A stretch of DNA of 64,000 bases. It comes from DASRFA01 sp035651755 (GTDB lineage Bacteria; Desulfobacterota; Binatia; UBA12015). Numbering within the stretch: position 1 is the stretch's first letter; every line of letters begins with the position of its first letter. The notes beneath the pieces were generated by a model. That model ran no database searches. It saw nothing but the letters and a program-made list of their open reading frames with translations, and was not told the DNA's origin. The translations under genes and the position numbers were made by a program. Shown one piece after another: positions 44,170 to 52,434 of the stretch. The DNA lies in contig DASRFA010000014.1 of assembly GCA_035651755.1 (NCBI GenBank), forward strand, positions 105,958-169,957, given 5' to 3'.

Positions 44170-47100
44170 CTACGACCGCAGCACGACCTCCGCCGGGCTC
44201 GCGGTGACCGTCGCGCTCTCGCCGTCGAAGGTCGCGATGTCGCGACCGTCGACCTCGACCCGAGCGATCGGCCGCTCTACGGGCGGTCGAAGGACGATGC
44301 CGCCGGGGGGAACCTCGACGCCGGCGATCGACATGGCGAGACTTCGGCCATCCAGCCGGCGCACCCTGACGTCGAGCTTCCCGTAATAGGTCGGTAGGCC
44401 GCCGAGCGCGACTTCCGCGCCGCCCTCGAGCCACGAGCCCGGGATCCCCGCCGCGAGCACCAGGGAGCGGTCGGCCTCGCGCTCGTAGGCGAGCATGCTG
44501 CGGAACGCGAGCACGTACTCGGCGCCGATCCATGAGTGCGGAACGTCTCCGATGTGGCCCGGGCTGCGCGGATCGCGCCAGGCGATCTCGGGCCACTGGT
44601 TCCAGGGCCGGGGGCGTCGATCGGAGAGAAGGAAGTCCGCCAGCTCCGCCGCGTCCGCGCGGCGACCGAGCTCGACCAGCGCGCCGACGATCCGTACCTC
44701 GTACGGGGAGTAGTTGTTCCAGTCGATCTCGCCCTGGCGACGGCGGCGGAATCCCGCGAGGTACTGATCGAACGTCCGGGCGAGAGCGAGGCGAGGCATG
44801 TCGTCGCGACAGCCGAGCAGCGCAACGGCGTTCGCGGTCGCGGTCGGGTCGAAGTCCGCCCACTCGACCGATCCCGGGACGTAGTCGATGCGCCGCTCTT
44901 CGATCGTGCGCTCGAGCGACGCGCGGATCGCCGCCCGCAGCTCGTCGCGCGACGCCGCCATGCGCTCTGCTTCCGCGTCGCGTCCGAGCGCGGCCGCGAG
45001 GACCGCCGCGTCGCCGTAGCCGCGGAGCGCCCAGAAGTCGTCCCAGTACGAGTGCACGGGGTGCGCCAGGTAGCCTTCGTGGCTCGCCGACTCCGGCAGG
45101 AGGCCACGGCGCGCGCGCAGCTCCGCCATCTCGTACTCGGGCGTGAAGCGCGTCGCCCGGAGGGCGTCGAGATGGGCGACGGCGCGCTCGACCGCCGGCC
45201 AGAGCTCCGCGAGGAACGCGAGATCGCGCGTGAAGCGAAAGCACTCGCTCACGAGGAAGACGAGCTCGCCGTGGCTGTCGTGCTCGGGAAGCCAGTCCGC
45301 TCCATCGCGGTCGACGCAGCAGGGGACGTTGCCGTCGGACCGCTGGTACCGCGCGTACCAGCGCGCGAACTCGCACGCCTCGGCGCTGCAGCCGACCCGG
45401 AGCAGCGCGGCGGCCATGATCGCGCCGTCGCGGATCCACGAGCGCGTGTACCGGCGGGGACCCGGTTGCAGCGCGGCGCCGTCGCGATTCACGAGGATGT
45501 GCGCTGCCGCGGTCCGCATCGCGTCGGCGTAGTCGCGTACGGCGGGCGGAAGCGCGATCTCGCCGGCGCCGAGCCGCTCGCGCCAGTCGCTCGCGGCCGC
45601 GTCGAAAGCGTCCGCGCCGCTCGTCGTGCGCAGCGCCTCGACGTCCGCGGGATCCGCGGCGCCGAACGGGATCGCGAGGACCACGTCGCGGCCGTCGCCG
45701 GGCGCGACCTCGAGGTCGAACGCGAGCGCGCCCGACGCGTAGCCGAAGTCGTCCGAGACGGCGATGCCGCGCGGCAGGTCGCCGCGCGCGAGGTGCGCCG
45801 TGATCTCTCCCTGCTCGAACGTCGCCGCACCGAAGCTCGACGCGCCGCCGAGCGGCAGCACGACGTAGGTGCCGTCGACGCGCACCGCATGCCCGTCCCA
45901 TGCGAGCTCGCGCACCTGCCGCATGCCACCGAGCTCGCCGAAGGCCTGCCAGGGCGGGTTCACCTGGAACGGGCGCACGGCGGCGAAGAGACGACAGCGG
46001 CGCGGCGCGCTCGCCGCGCCGGCGGCACTCGTCACGCGATACCGGATGAAGAGCGTGGCGCGGTCGCGGACGCGCTGCGCGAAAGCCGTCGTCGCGAGCG
46101 TGAGCCCGTCGACCCGCCAAACGGACGAGGGGATCGGGAGCCAAGCGTCCTCGAGCACCTGGGAGACGTCCGCGTCCGCCCACGTGACGAGCCGATCGCC
46201 GAGGTGGAGGAACGGCTCGATCGAGAACGTCCCGCGGTCGACCTCGACCATGCCCTCCTCGTTCATGATCGCGCACGTGTGCCCGTCGGGCAGCCCGATC
46301 GGCGTCCAGTACGACTGCTCGCCGGCGAGCCACCGCGGGTGCCATCCGCGCGGCTGGAGGCGCGCGATGTGATCGAAGAAGCCGTGGATCGAGCGCGAGA
46401 ACTCGAAGGGCTGCACGACCAGGTCGACGATGCCGCAGCCGGCGGCGGTGTCCGGCTGGAGCACGAGCCGGAGGAACCGCGACCTGCACGCCGGCAGATA
46501 CACCCAGCTGCCGTTCCGGTCGGGCCCCTTCGCGAGGTGCGCGGTCGTCCACGCGGCGCCGTCGAGGGACGTCTCGAGCCGGTAGGCGCCCGGCATCGCG
46601 TTCCGATCCCATTCGATGCGCACGCCGCCGTATTCGCGCTCCTCGCCGAAATCGACGTCGAAGACCTGCGCGTCCCCGGTGTGGTCGCTCCGCCAGCTCG
46701 TCTTCGGGTCCCCGTCGAGCGCGCACTCCGGCGCGTGTCCCGGGCGGCTGCTCGATGCGTTCGCTCGCGGCCGGCCGGCGTACGTCCGATCCTCGATCCG
46801 CAGGTCGGCGATCCACACCGTGCCGGCGCCGCCGGGGCCCGCGGCGATCGCGAGCTCGATCGCGCCGAGCTGCGTGAGAGCGCCGCCGCTCGCCGGCCCC
46901 CACGCGAACTCGATCTCGCTGCTGCTCACCCGAACGGTCTGCCACTCGGCGGAGAACGCGAACTCGTTCCAGTGGCGCCACCAGACGTTGCGACCGGTCG
47001 CGTCGGCGAGCTTCAGCTCCAGGCGATTCGCGGGCGCGATGCCGCGCACCGCGAAGCTCAGGACGTAGCTCTCCGGCATGGCGCGGACGAGCGGCCGGCG

Positions 47101-47259
47101 GGCGACGGCGAAGCCGCCGCCTCCGCGGAAGTCGAAATCGAGGCGCATCGCCGGGCCGCCGGGCCCGCGTTCCGCCGAGATGTCGAGATGCGCGAGCCCC
47201 GACGCGACCGGCATCCAGGCCGAGACGTCTTCGAGATCGACGAGGTGCTCGCTGCGCAC
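44170..47259 (-). CDS. Discoidin plus (alpha/alpha)6-barrel glycoside hydrolase-like protein
   Basis: A 1029-residue cytosolic protein from a GTG at 47259 with GGAGG upstream. Residues 1-150 form a carbohydrate-binding-like beta-sandwich, followed by an F5/8-type discoidin domain (about 165-290: ALDGDPKTSWRSD, VRIEWDRNAMPGAYRLE, RFLRLVLQPD). The central part is a beta-sandwich, and about 590-970 is a GH15/GH94-like (alpha/alpha)6 barrel with the characteristic SWIRDGAIMAAAL and GLLPESASHEGYLAH blocks. The active acid is not assignable by eye. No signal peptide is seen. It is divergent from the ABC/phosphorylase pair across 76 bases, suggesting shared control in oligoglucan metabolism. Confidence 0.75.
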   Translation of the reverse strand: MRSEHLVDLEDVSAWMPVASGLAHLDISAERGPGGPAMRLDFDFRGGGGFAVARRPLVRAMPESYVLSFAVRGIAPANRLELKLADATGRNVWWRHWNEFAFSAEWQTVRVSSSEIEFAWGPASGGALTQLGAIELAIAAGPGGAGTVWIADLRIEDRTYAGRPRANASSSRPGHAPECALDGDPKTSWRSDHTGDAQVFDVDFGEEREYGGVRIEWDRNAMPGAYRLETSLDGAAWTTAHLAKGPDRNGSWVYLPACRSRFLRLVLQPDTAAGCGIVDLVVQPFEFSRSIHGFFDHIARLQPRGWHPRWLAGEQSYWTPIGLPDGHTCAIMNEEGMVEVDRGTFSIEPFLHLGDRLVTWADADVSQVLEDAWLPIPSSVWRVDGLTLATTAFAQRVRDRATLFIRYRVTSAAGAASAPRRCRLFAAVRPFQVNPPWQAFGELGGMRQVRELAWDGHAVRVDGTYVVLPLGGASSFGAATFEQGEITAHLARGDLPRGIAVSDDFGYASGALAFDLEVAPGDGRDVVLAIPFGAADPADVEALRTTSGADAFDAAASDWRERLGAGEIALPPAVRDYADAMRTAAAHILVNRDGAALQPGPRRYTRSWIRDGAIMAAALLRVGCSAEACEFARWYARYQRSDGNVPCCVDRDGADWLPEHDSHGELVFLVSECFRFTRDLAFLAELWPAVERAVAHLDALRATRFTPEYEMAELRARRGLLPESASHEGYLAHPVHSYWDDFWALRGYGDAAVLAAALGRDAEAERMAASRDELRAAIRASLERTIEERRIDYVPGSVEWADFDPTATANAVALLGCRDDMPRLALARTFDQYLAGFRRRRQGEIDWNNYSPYEVRIVGALVELGRRADAAELADFLLSDRRPRPWNQWPEIAWRDPRSPGHIGDVPHSWIGAEYVLAFRSMLAYEREADRSLVLAAGIPGSWLEGGAEVALGGLPTYYGKLDVRVRRLDGRSLAMSIAGVEVPPGGIVLRPPVERPIARVEVDGRDIATFDGESATVTASPAEVVLRS

Positions 47260-47335
47260 GGATGCCTCCGCACCCCCACTCGGATTTGTGGGGTCTGGGG
47301 GTTTCTGTAAGATCACGCTGCGGCGGCGGGGCGCA

Positions 47336-49042
47336 ATGGTCGGAGCGACGCAACCAGACGTGCCGCTGGGCCGTGAGACGCTCGTTCGGCTCTGGGGAAC
47401 GATCCGCAACTTCGCGCGGTCCGAGGTCGGCGGTCGCGCGGGCGCGTCGGCGGGGCTGCTCCTCGCGCTTCTCGTCGCCATCAACGGCCTGAACGTTCTG
47501 AACAGCTACGTCGGCCGCGACTTCATGACGGCGATCGAGCGCCGCGATGCGAGCGAATTCGCCACCATGGCGGCCGTCTACGTGGCGGTCTTCGGAGCCT
47601 TGACGGTGGCAGCCGTGATCTACCGCTTCGTCGAGGAGCGGCTCGGGCTTCTGTGGCGCGAATGGCTGACGAAGCGTCTCGTCGGCGCTTACCTCGCGGG
47701 CCGCCTCTACTACCGCATGCAGATCGGGGAGGCTCTCGCGAACCCCGATCAGCGGATCGCCGACGACGTGCGGTCCTTCACGACGACCACGCTGTCCCTT
47801 CTCCTGGTCTTCCTGAACGGCGCGTTCACGATCGTGGCGTTCTCGGGCGTCCTGTGGTCGATCAGCCGGCTGCTGTTCGCCGTCGCGGTGGCGTACGCCG
47901 CGATCGGGTCGCTGCTGGCGGTCCTCCTCGGCCGGCCGCTCGTGCGCCTGAACTACGACCAGTCGGACAAGGAGGCGAACTTCCGCGCGGGGCTCGTCCA
48001 CGTGCGAGCGAACGCCGAGTCGATCGCCGTCCACCGCCGCGAGGGCCAGCTCGAGACGCGCCTCGCGCGCCAGGTCGACGCGCTGACCGCGAACCTGCGC
48101 CGCATCGTCGCGGTCAACCGGAACCTCGGCTTCTTCACGACGGGCTACAACTACATGATCCAGGTCGTTCCCGCGCTGATCGTGGCGCCGCTCTTCATCC
48201 GCGGCTCGGCGGAGTTCGGGGTGATCTCGCAGTCCTCGATGGCGTTCGCGCACGTCGTCGGGGCGTTCTCGGTCGTGATCAATCAATTCCCGCAGCTTTC
48301 CTCGTACGGCGCCGTGCTCGCGCGCCTCAGCGCACTCGGCGAAGCGGACGAGGCCAATACGGGACGCGCGGCGTCCGGCGTCGAGGTCGTCGAAGACGAG
48401 CACCGCTTCGCTTTCGACGGGCTCACGCTCTCCGCACCGCGGGACGGTCGCGTTCTCGTCCGCGAGCTGTCGCTCGAGGTGGGCCCGCGCTCGCGGCTGC
48501 TGATCGTCGCCTCGAGCGAAGCGGCGACCGCGCTGCAGCGTGCGATCGCGGGTCTCTGGGAAGCCGGCTCGGGCCGCATCGTCCGTCCGAAGCTCGACGA
48601 GGTCGCTCTCCTTCCCGACCGTCCGTACCTCGCGCCCGGGACGCTGCGTGAATCGCTCGTCGGCGTCGCAGACGGGGGTCGCCCGAGGGACCATCAGGTG
48701 TGGGACGCGCTGCAGGCGGTCGGCGTCGACGGCGCCGTGCGGCGGGCCGGCGGCCTCGACGTCGAGCGCGACTGGGACGAGACTCTTTCTCTGGAAGAGC
48801 AGCGGCTGGTCGGGCTCGCCCGCGTGCTGCTCGCCGAGCCGCGCTTCGCGGTGCTCGCGCGCCTCGAGTCGGGCATCGGCAGCAACCGATCGGCGTCGGT
48901 GCTCGCGGCGGTCGCGGCCCGCGGCGTCGGCTACCTGGTCCTCGACGACGCGCCTTTCGCGCGCGGCGCCTTCGACGACGTGGTCGAGATCGCCTCCGAC
49001 GGCACGGTTGCGCGCGCCGCGGCGGAGGAGGGGTCGGCATGA
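47336..49042 (+). CDS. ABC half-transporter (YddA/PF06472-like) with a dead ATPase domain
   Basis: A 568-residue inner-membrane protein. Residues 1-320 are an ABC_membrane_2-type domain with the family's WREWLTKRL, YYRMQ and NPDQRIADDVRSF motifs (136-148). The C-terminal NBD is aligned end to end with active relatives, yet every ATP motif is altered: Walker A GPSGSGKS is VASSEAAT (391-398), the Q-loop Gln is Asp (LLPDRPYL, 428), LSLGEQQR is LSLEEQRL (484-491), Walker B loses its acidic pair (FAVLARLES, 504-512) and no switch His is seen. The frame is intact. A proton-driven mode, as in NBD-less SbmA/BacA, is inferred. Its stop overlaps the phosphorylase start. Confidence 0.88.
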   Translation: MVGATQPDVPLGRETLVRLWGTIRNFARSEVGGRAGASAGLLLALLVAINGLNVLNSYVGRDFMTAIERRDASEFATMAAVYVAVFGALTVAAVIYRFVEERLGLLWREWLTKRLVGAYLAGRLYYRMQIGEALANPDQRIADDVRSFTTTTLSLLLVFLNGAFTIVAFSGVLWSISRLLFAVAVAYAAIGSLLAVLLGRPLVRLNYDQSDKEANFRAGLVHVRANAESIAVHRREGQLETRLARQVDALTANLRRIVAVNRNLGFFTTGYNYMIQVVPALIVAPLFIRGSAEFGVISQSSMAFAHVVGAFSVVINQFPQLSSYGAVLARLSALGEADEANTGRAASGVEVVEDEHRFAFDGLTLSAPRDGRVLVRELSLEVGPRSRLLIVASSEAATALQRAIAGLWEAGSGRIVRPKLDEVALLPDRPYLAPGTLRESLVGVADGGRPRDHQVWDALQAVGVDGAVRRAGGLDVERDWDETLSLEEQRLVGLARVLLAEPRFAVLARLESGIGSNRSASVLAAVAARGVGYLVLDDAPFARGAFDDVVEIASDGTVARAAAEEGSA

Positions 49043-52000
49043 CCGAGATCGCTCCGGCAGGAAGGCGCTACGAGAGCCCGGCCGGGCTCGCCGTGGCGGT
49101 GAACGCGAATGGATCGATCCGCCGCATCGAGCACGGCGACGTCTTGCTGAACCTCTTTCCCGGCAGCGAGATCGAGGGGGGGCCGGCGAACCTCTACCTC
49201 CGCCGGCTCGGAGCGGCGCCGGCGTGGACGCCGCTCCTCGGCCCCCGCAGCCCCCTCGCCTTCCGATTCGACGACGAGCGAGGCGTGCACGCGTCCGGCG
49301 AGTGGCAGGAAATCCGGATCGCCCTCTCGCTCGTGCTCGCGCAGTCGGCGCCGGCCTGGTTCTGGCACGTCGCGCTCGAGAACGGCGGCAAGTCCGACGT
49401 CACCGTCGACCTCGTCCACGCGCAGGACCTCGGGCTCGCGCAGTACGGCGCGATCCGGATGAACGAGTACTACGTCAGCCACTACGTCGACTACACGCCG
49501 CTCGCGCACCCGGCACGCGGCTGGGTGCTCGCCGTTCGCCAGAACCTCGCGATGGGCGGCCGGTTTCCGTGGCTGGCGCTCGGATCGCTCGCGCGCGGGG
49601 TGAGCTTCGCGACCGATGCGCTTCAGGTGCACGGGCTCGCGACGCGCGCCGGGGAAGCGCCCGACGGCCTGGCCGCGGCGAAGCTTCCCGGCGTGCGGCG
49701 CCAGCACGAGCACTCGATGGCCGCGATCCAGGACGACCTCGTCCAGCTCGCTGCCGGCGCGACGGCGGCTCGCGGATTCTTCGCGTGGCTCGAGCCCGAC
49801 CATCGCGCCGCCACGTCGCACGCCGACCTCGCCGCCGTCGAGCGCGCGCTCGCCCTTCCCGAGGCGACGCCGCCGCGACCTGCCGCCGGGACGCCGGAAC
49901 GCGCCGCACCGACGACGCTGTTCTCCGATCGCCCGCTCCTCCGGTGCCGCGACCTGAGCGAAGCCGAGGTCGCGCGCCTCTGGGGCGGCGATGTTCGCCA
50001 CCCGGAGCGCGACGGCGGCGAGCTGCTCTCGTTCTTCACCGGCGCGCACGCGCACGTCGTGCTTCGCGCGAAGGAGCGGCGCGTCCTGCGACCGCACGGG
50101 CACATCCTCCGGACCGGCGACGCGCTCACGCCCGATGAATCGTCGCTCACGACCACGTTGTGGATGGCCGGCGTGTTCAACTGCCTCTTGACGCAGGGGC
50201 ACGTGAGCATCAACCGCTTCCTCTCGACGACGCGGTCGTACCTCGGCCTCCAGCGCGCGCACGGGCAGCGGATCTTCATCGAGCTGGCCGACGCCTACCA
50301 CCTGCTCGACGTTCCGTCGGCGTGGGAGGTGACGCCGAAGGCCTGCCGGTGGCTCTACGCGCACGCCGGCGGGCTGGTCGAGGTCCGCGTCGCCGCGGCT
50401 GGTGAAGCACACGCGATCGATCTGACGGTCGCGGTCCTCGAAGGGCCGCCCGCTCGACTCCTGGTCTCCAGCCACGTCGCGCTGAACGGCGACGACGGCG
50501 CCGATCCGGTGCCGGTGCTCTTCGAGCGCGACGCGGAGGGCATCGCGGTGCGCGCCATCGAGGCATCGGATGTCGGTCGGCGGTTTCCGAACGGCACCTT
50601 CCGTCTCGATCCCCATCCCGGCACGAGGCTCGACGCGATCGGGCGGGACGAGCTGCTGTTCGCCGACGGCAGGACGCGGCACGAGCCGTACCTGGTGGTG
50701 GTCACGGCACCCGCGTCGAAGGCGGGACTCCGCGTCACCGGCCATCTCGTCGAAGGCGGCACCGCGAGCGCCGGCCGCGCTGCGACCCGCGCGCCTTCTC
50801 CGGCGGCCGAGCCGCCGATCGCGCTCGAGATCGCCGCGCCCGGGAGCAGGCTCGCCGCCGACGTCGCGCGGCTCCAGGAGATCGTGCCCTGGTACGCCGA
50901 CAACGCGCTCGTCCACTACCTCGCGCCGCGCGGCCTGGAGCAGTACTCGGGCGGCGGCTGGGGCACGCGCGACGTGTGCCAGGGCCCGGTGGAGCTGCTG
51001 CTCGCCCTCGGAGCTCTCGAGCCGGTGCGCGACGTGCTGCTGCGCGTCTTCGCCAACCAGAACCCGGACGGCGACTGGCCGCAGTGGTTCATGTTCTTCG
51101 AGCGCGAGCGCTCGATCCGACCGGACGACTCGCACGGGGACATCGTCTTCTGGCCCGTGCTCGCGCTCGCGCAGTACCTGCTCGCGAGCGACGACGCATC
51201 GATCCTGGACGCCGACGTTCCGTTCTTCGCCGCCGACGCTGCCAGCGCCGAGCGCGCGTCGGTCTGGCGGCACGTCGAGCGTGCGTTCGGGGTGATCGGA
51301 AAGCGCGTGATTCCCGGAACCCGGCTGGCCGCGTACGGCCACGGCGATTGGAACGATTCGCTGCAGCCCGTCCATCCGGAGATGCGCGAGCGCCTCTGCA
51401 GCGCCTGGACGGTGACGCTCCACCATCAGACGCTGACGACCCTCGCGGCCGCGCTTCGGACCGTCGGGCACTTGACGGAGGCCGCGCCGCTCGAATGGGC
51501 CGCGGCGGAGGTGCGCCGTGACTTCGAGCGCTTGCTCCTGCCGGACGGGACGCTCGCCGGCTTCGCCTACTTCCGGGGCGACGGCCGGGTGGACTACCTC
51601 CTGCACCCGAGCGACCAGGAGACCGGCCTCCACTACCGCCTGCTGCCGATGATCCATGCGATCATCGCGGAGCTGCTGACGCCCGAGCAGGCGGCGTCGC
51701 ACATCGCGCTCCTGCGCCGGCATCTTCTCGGCGCCGACGGGGCACGGCTCTTCGACCGGCCGGTCGCGTACCGCGGGGGCCCCCAGCAGCACTTCCAGCG
51801 CGCCGAGAGCGCCGCCTTCTTCGGCCGCGAGATCGGCCTCATGTACACGCACGCGCACCTCCGCTACGCCGAGGCGATGGCGCGCGTCGGCGACGCGGAC
51901 GCGCTCTTCGAGGCTCTGCGCCGCGCGAATCCCATCGCGCTCGCGGAGGTCGTGCCGACCGCGTTGCCGCGCCAGGTGAACTGCTACGCGTCGAGCTCCG

Positions 52001-52422
52001 ACGCCGTCGTCGCGGACCGGTACGAGGCGGCGACGCGCTACTCCGAGATCCGCGCGGGACAGGTCCCCGTCGAGGCCGGCTGGCGCGTGTACTCGAGCGG
52101 CGCCGGCATCGCGGTGCGCCTGATCCACCACTGCTTCCTCGGTCTCCGGCGGGGAAGCGCCGTGCTCGGGATCGATCCGGTGATCCCGAAGTCGCTCGAC
52201 GGCCTGCAGGCGCGCCTTCGCCTAGCCGACCGCGACGTGCGCGTCACCTACCGGGTCGCCGCACACGGGTACGGGCCGACGGCCGTCGGCCTGAACGGCC
52301 AGGCGTTGCCGGTCCACCGCACCGAGAACCCGTATCGCGCCGCGGGCGTCACCGTGCCGATGGCGGCGGTGCGCGATCGCCTCGCGCACGACGCGAACGA
52401 GCTGGTGATCGATCTCGGCTAA
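49039..52422 (+). CDS. GH94-type glucan/oligosaccharide phosphorylase
   Basis: A 1127-residue GH94-like protein. An N-terminal beta-sandwich region precedes an (alpha/alpha)6 catalytic barrel from about residue 620 with LEQYSGGGWGTRDVCQGP and the YGHGDWNDSL motif, whose second Asp (about 773) is the general acid in this family. The length equals that of 1,2-beta-oligoglucan phosphorylases rather than 800-residue cellobiose phosphorylase; GH149 and GH161 beta-1,3-glucan phosphorylases are alternatives. No signal peptide: the glucan must be imported or made inside. ATGA overlap couples it to the pseudo-ABC transporter. Confidence 0.85.
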   Translation: MTEIAPAGRRYESPAGLAVAVNANGSIRRIEHGDVLLNLFPGSEIEGGPANLYLRRLGAAPAWTPLLGPRSPLAFRFDDERGVHASGEWQEIRIALSLVLAQSAPAWFWHVALENGGKSDVTVDLVHAQDLGLAQYGAIRMNEYYVSHYVDYTPLAHPARGWVLAVRQNLAMGGRFPWLALGSLARGVSFATDALQVHGLATRAGEAPDGLAAAKLPGVRRQHEHSMAAIQDDLVQLAAGATAARGFFAWLEPDHRAATSHADLAAVERALALPEATPPRPAAGTPERAAPTTLFSDRPLLRCRDLSEAEVARLWGGDVRHPERDGGELLSFFTGAHAHVVLRAKERRVLRPHGHILRTGDALTPDESSLTTTLWMAGVFNCLLTQGHVSINRFLSTTRSYLGLQRAHGQRIFIELADAYHLLDVPSAWEVTPKACRWLYAHAGGLVEVRVAAAGEAHAIDLTVAVLEGPPARLLVSSHVALNGDDGADPVPVLFERDAEGIAVRAIEASDVGRRFPNGTFRLDPHPGTRLDAIGRDELLFADGRTRHEPYLVVVTAPASKAGLRVTGHLVEGGTASAGRAATRAPSPAAEPPIALEIAAPGSRLAADVARLQEIVPWYADNALVHYLAPRGLEQYSGGGWGTRDVCQGPVELLLALGALEPVRDVLLRVFANQNPDGDWPQWFMFFERERSIRPDDSHGDIVFWPVLALAQYLLASDDASILDADVPFFAADAASAERASVWRHVERAFGVIGKRVIPGTRLAAYGHGDWNDSLQPVHPEMRERLCSAWTVTLHHQTLTTLAAALRTVGHLTEAAPLEWAAAEVRRDFERLLLPDGTLAGFAYFRGDGRVDYLLHPSDQETGLHYRLLPMIHAIIAELLTPEQAASHIALLRRHLLGADGARLFDRPVAYRGGPQQHFQRAESAAFFGREIGLMYTHAHLRYAEAMARVGDADALFEALRRANPIALAEVVPTALPRQVNCYASSSDAVVADRYEAATRYSEIRAGQVPVEAGWRVYSSGAGIAVRLIHHCFLGLRRGSAVLGIDPVIPKSLDGLQARLRLADRDVRVTYRVAAHGYGPTAVGLNGQALPVHRTENPYRAAGVTVPMAAVRDRLAHDANELVIDLG

Positions 52423-52434
52423 ACGCCGGGCGGA

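Noticed and set aside
43580..48694. 1704-codon minus-strand frame through the glycan cluster
   Set aside because: It is a shadow over the glycosidase and transporter; only its last 148 codons (the VOC gene) carry a real protein pattern.
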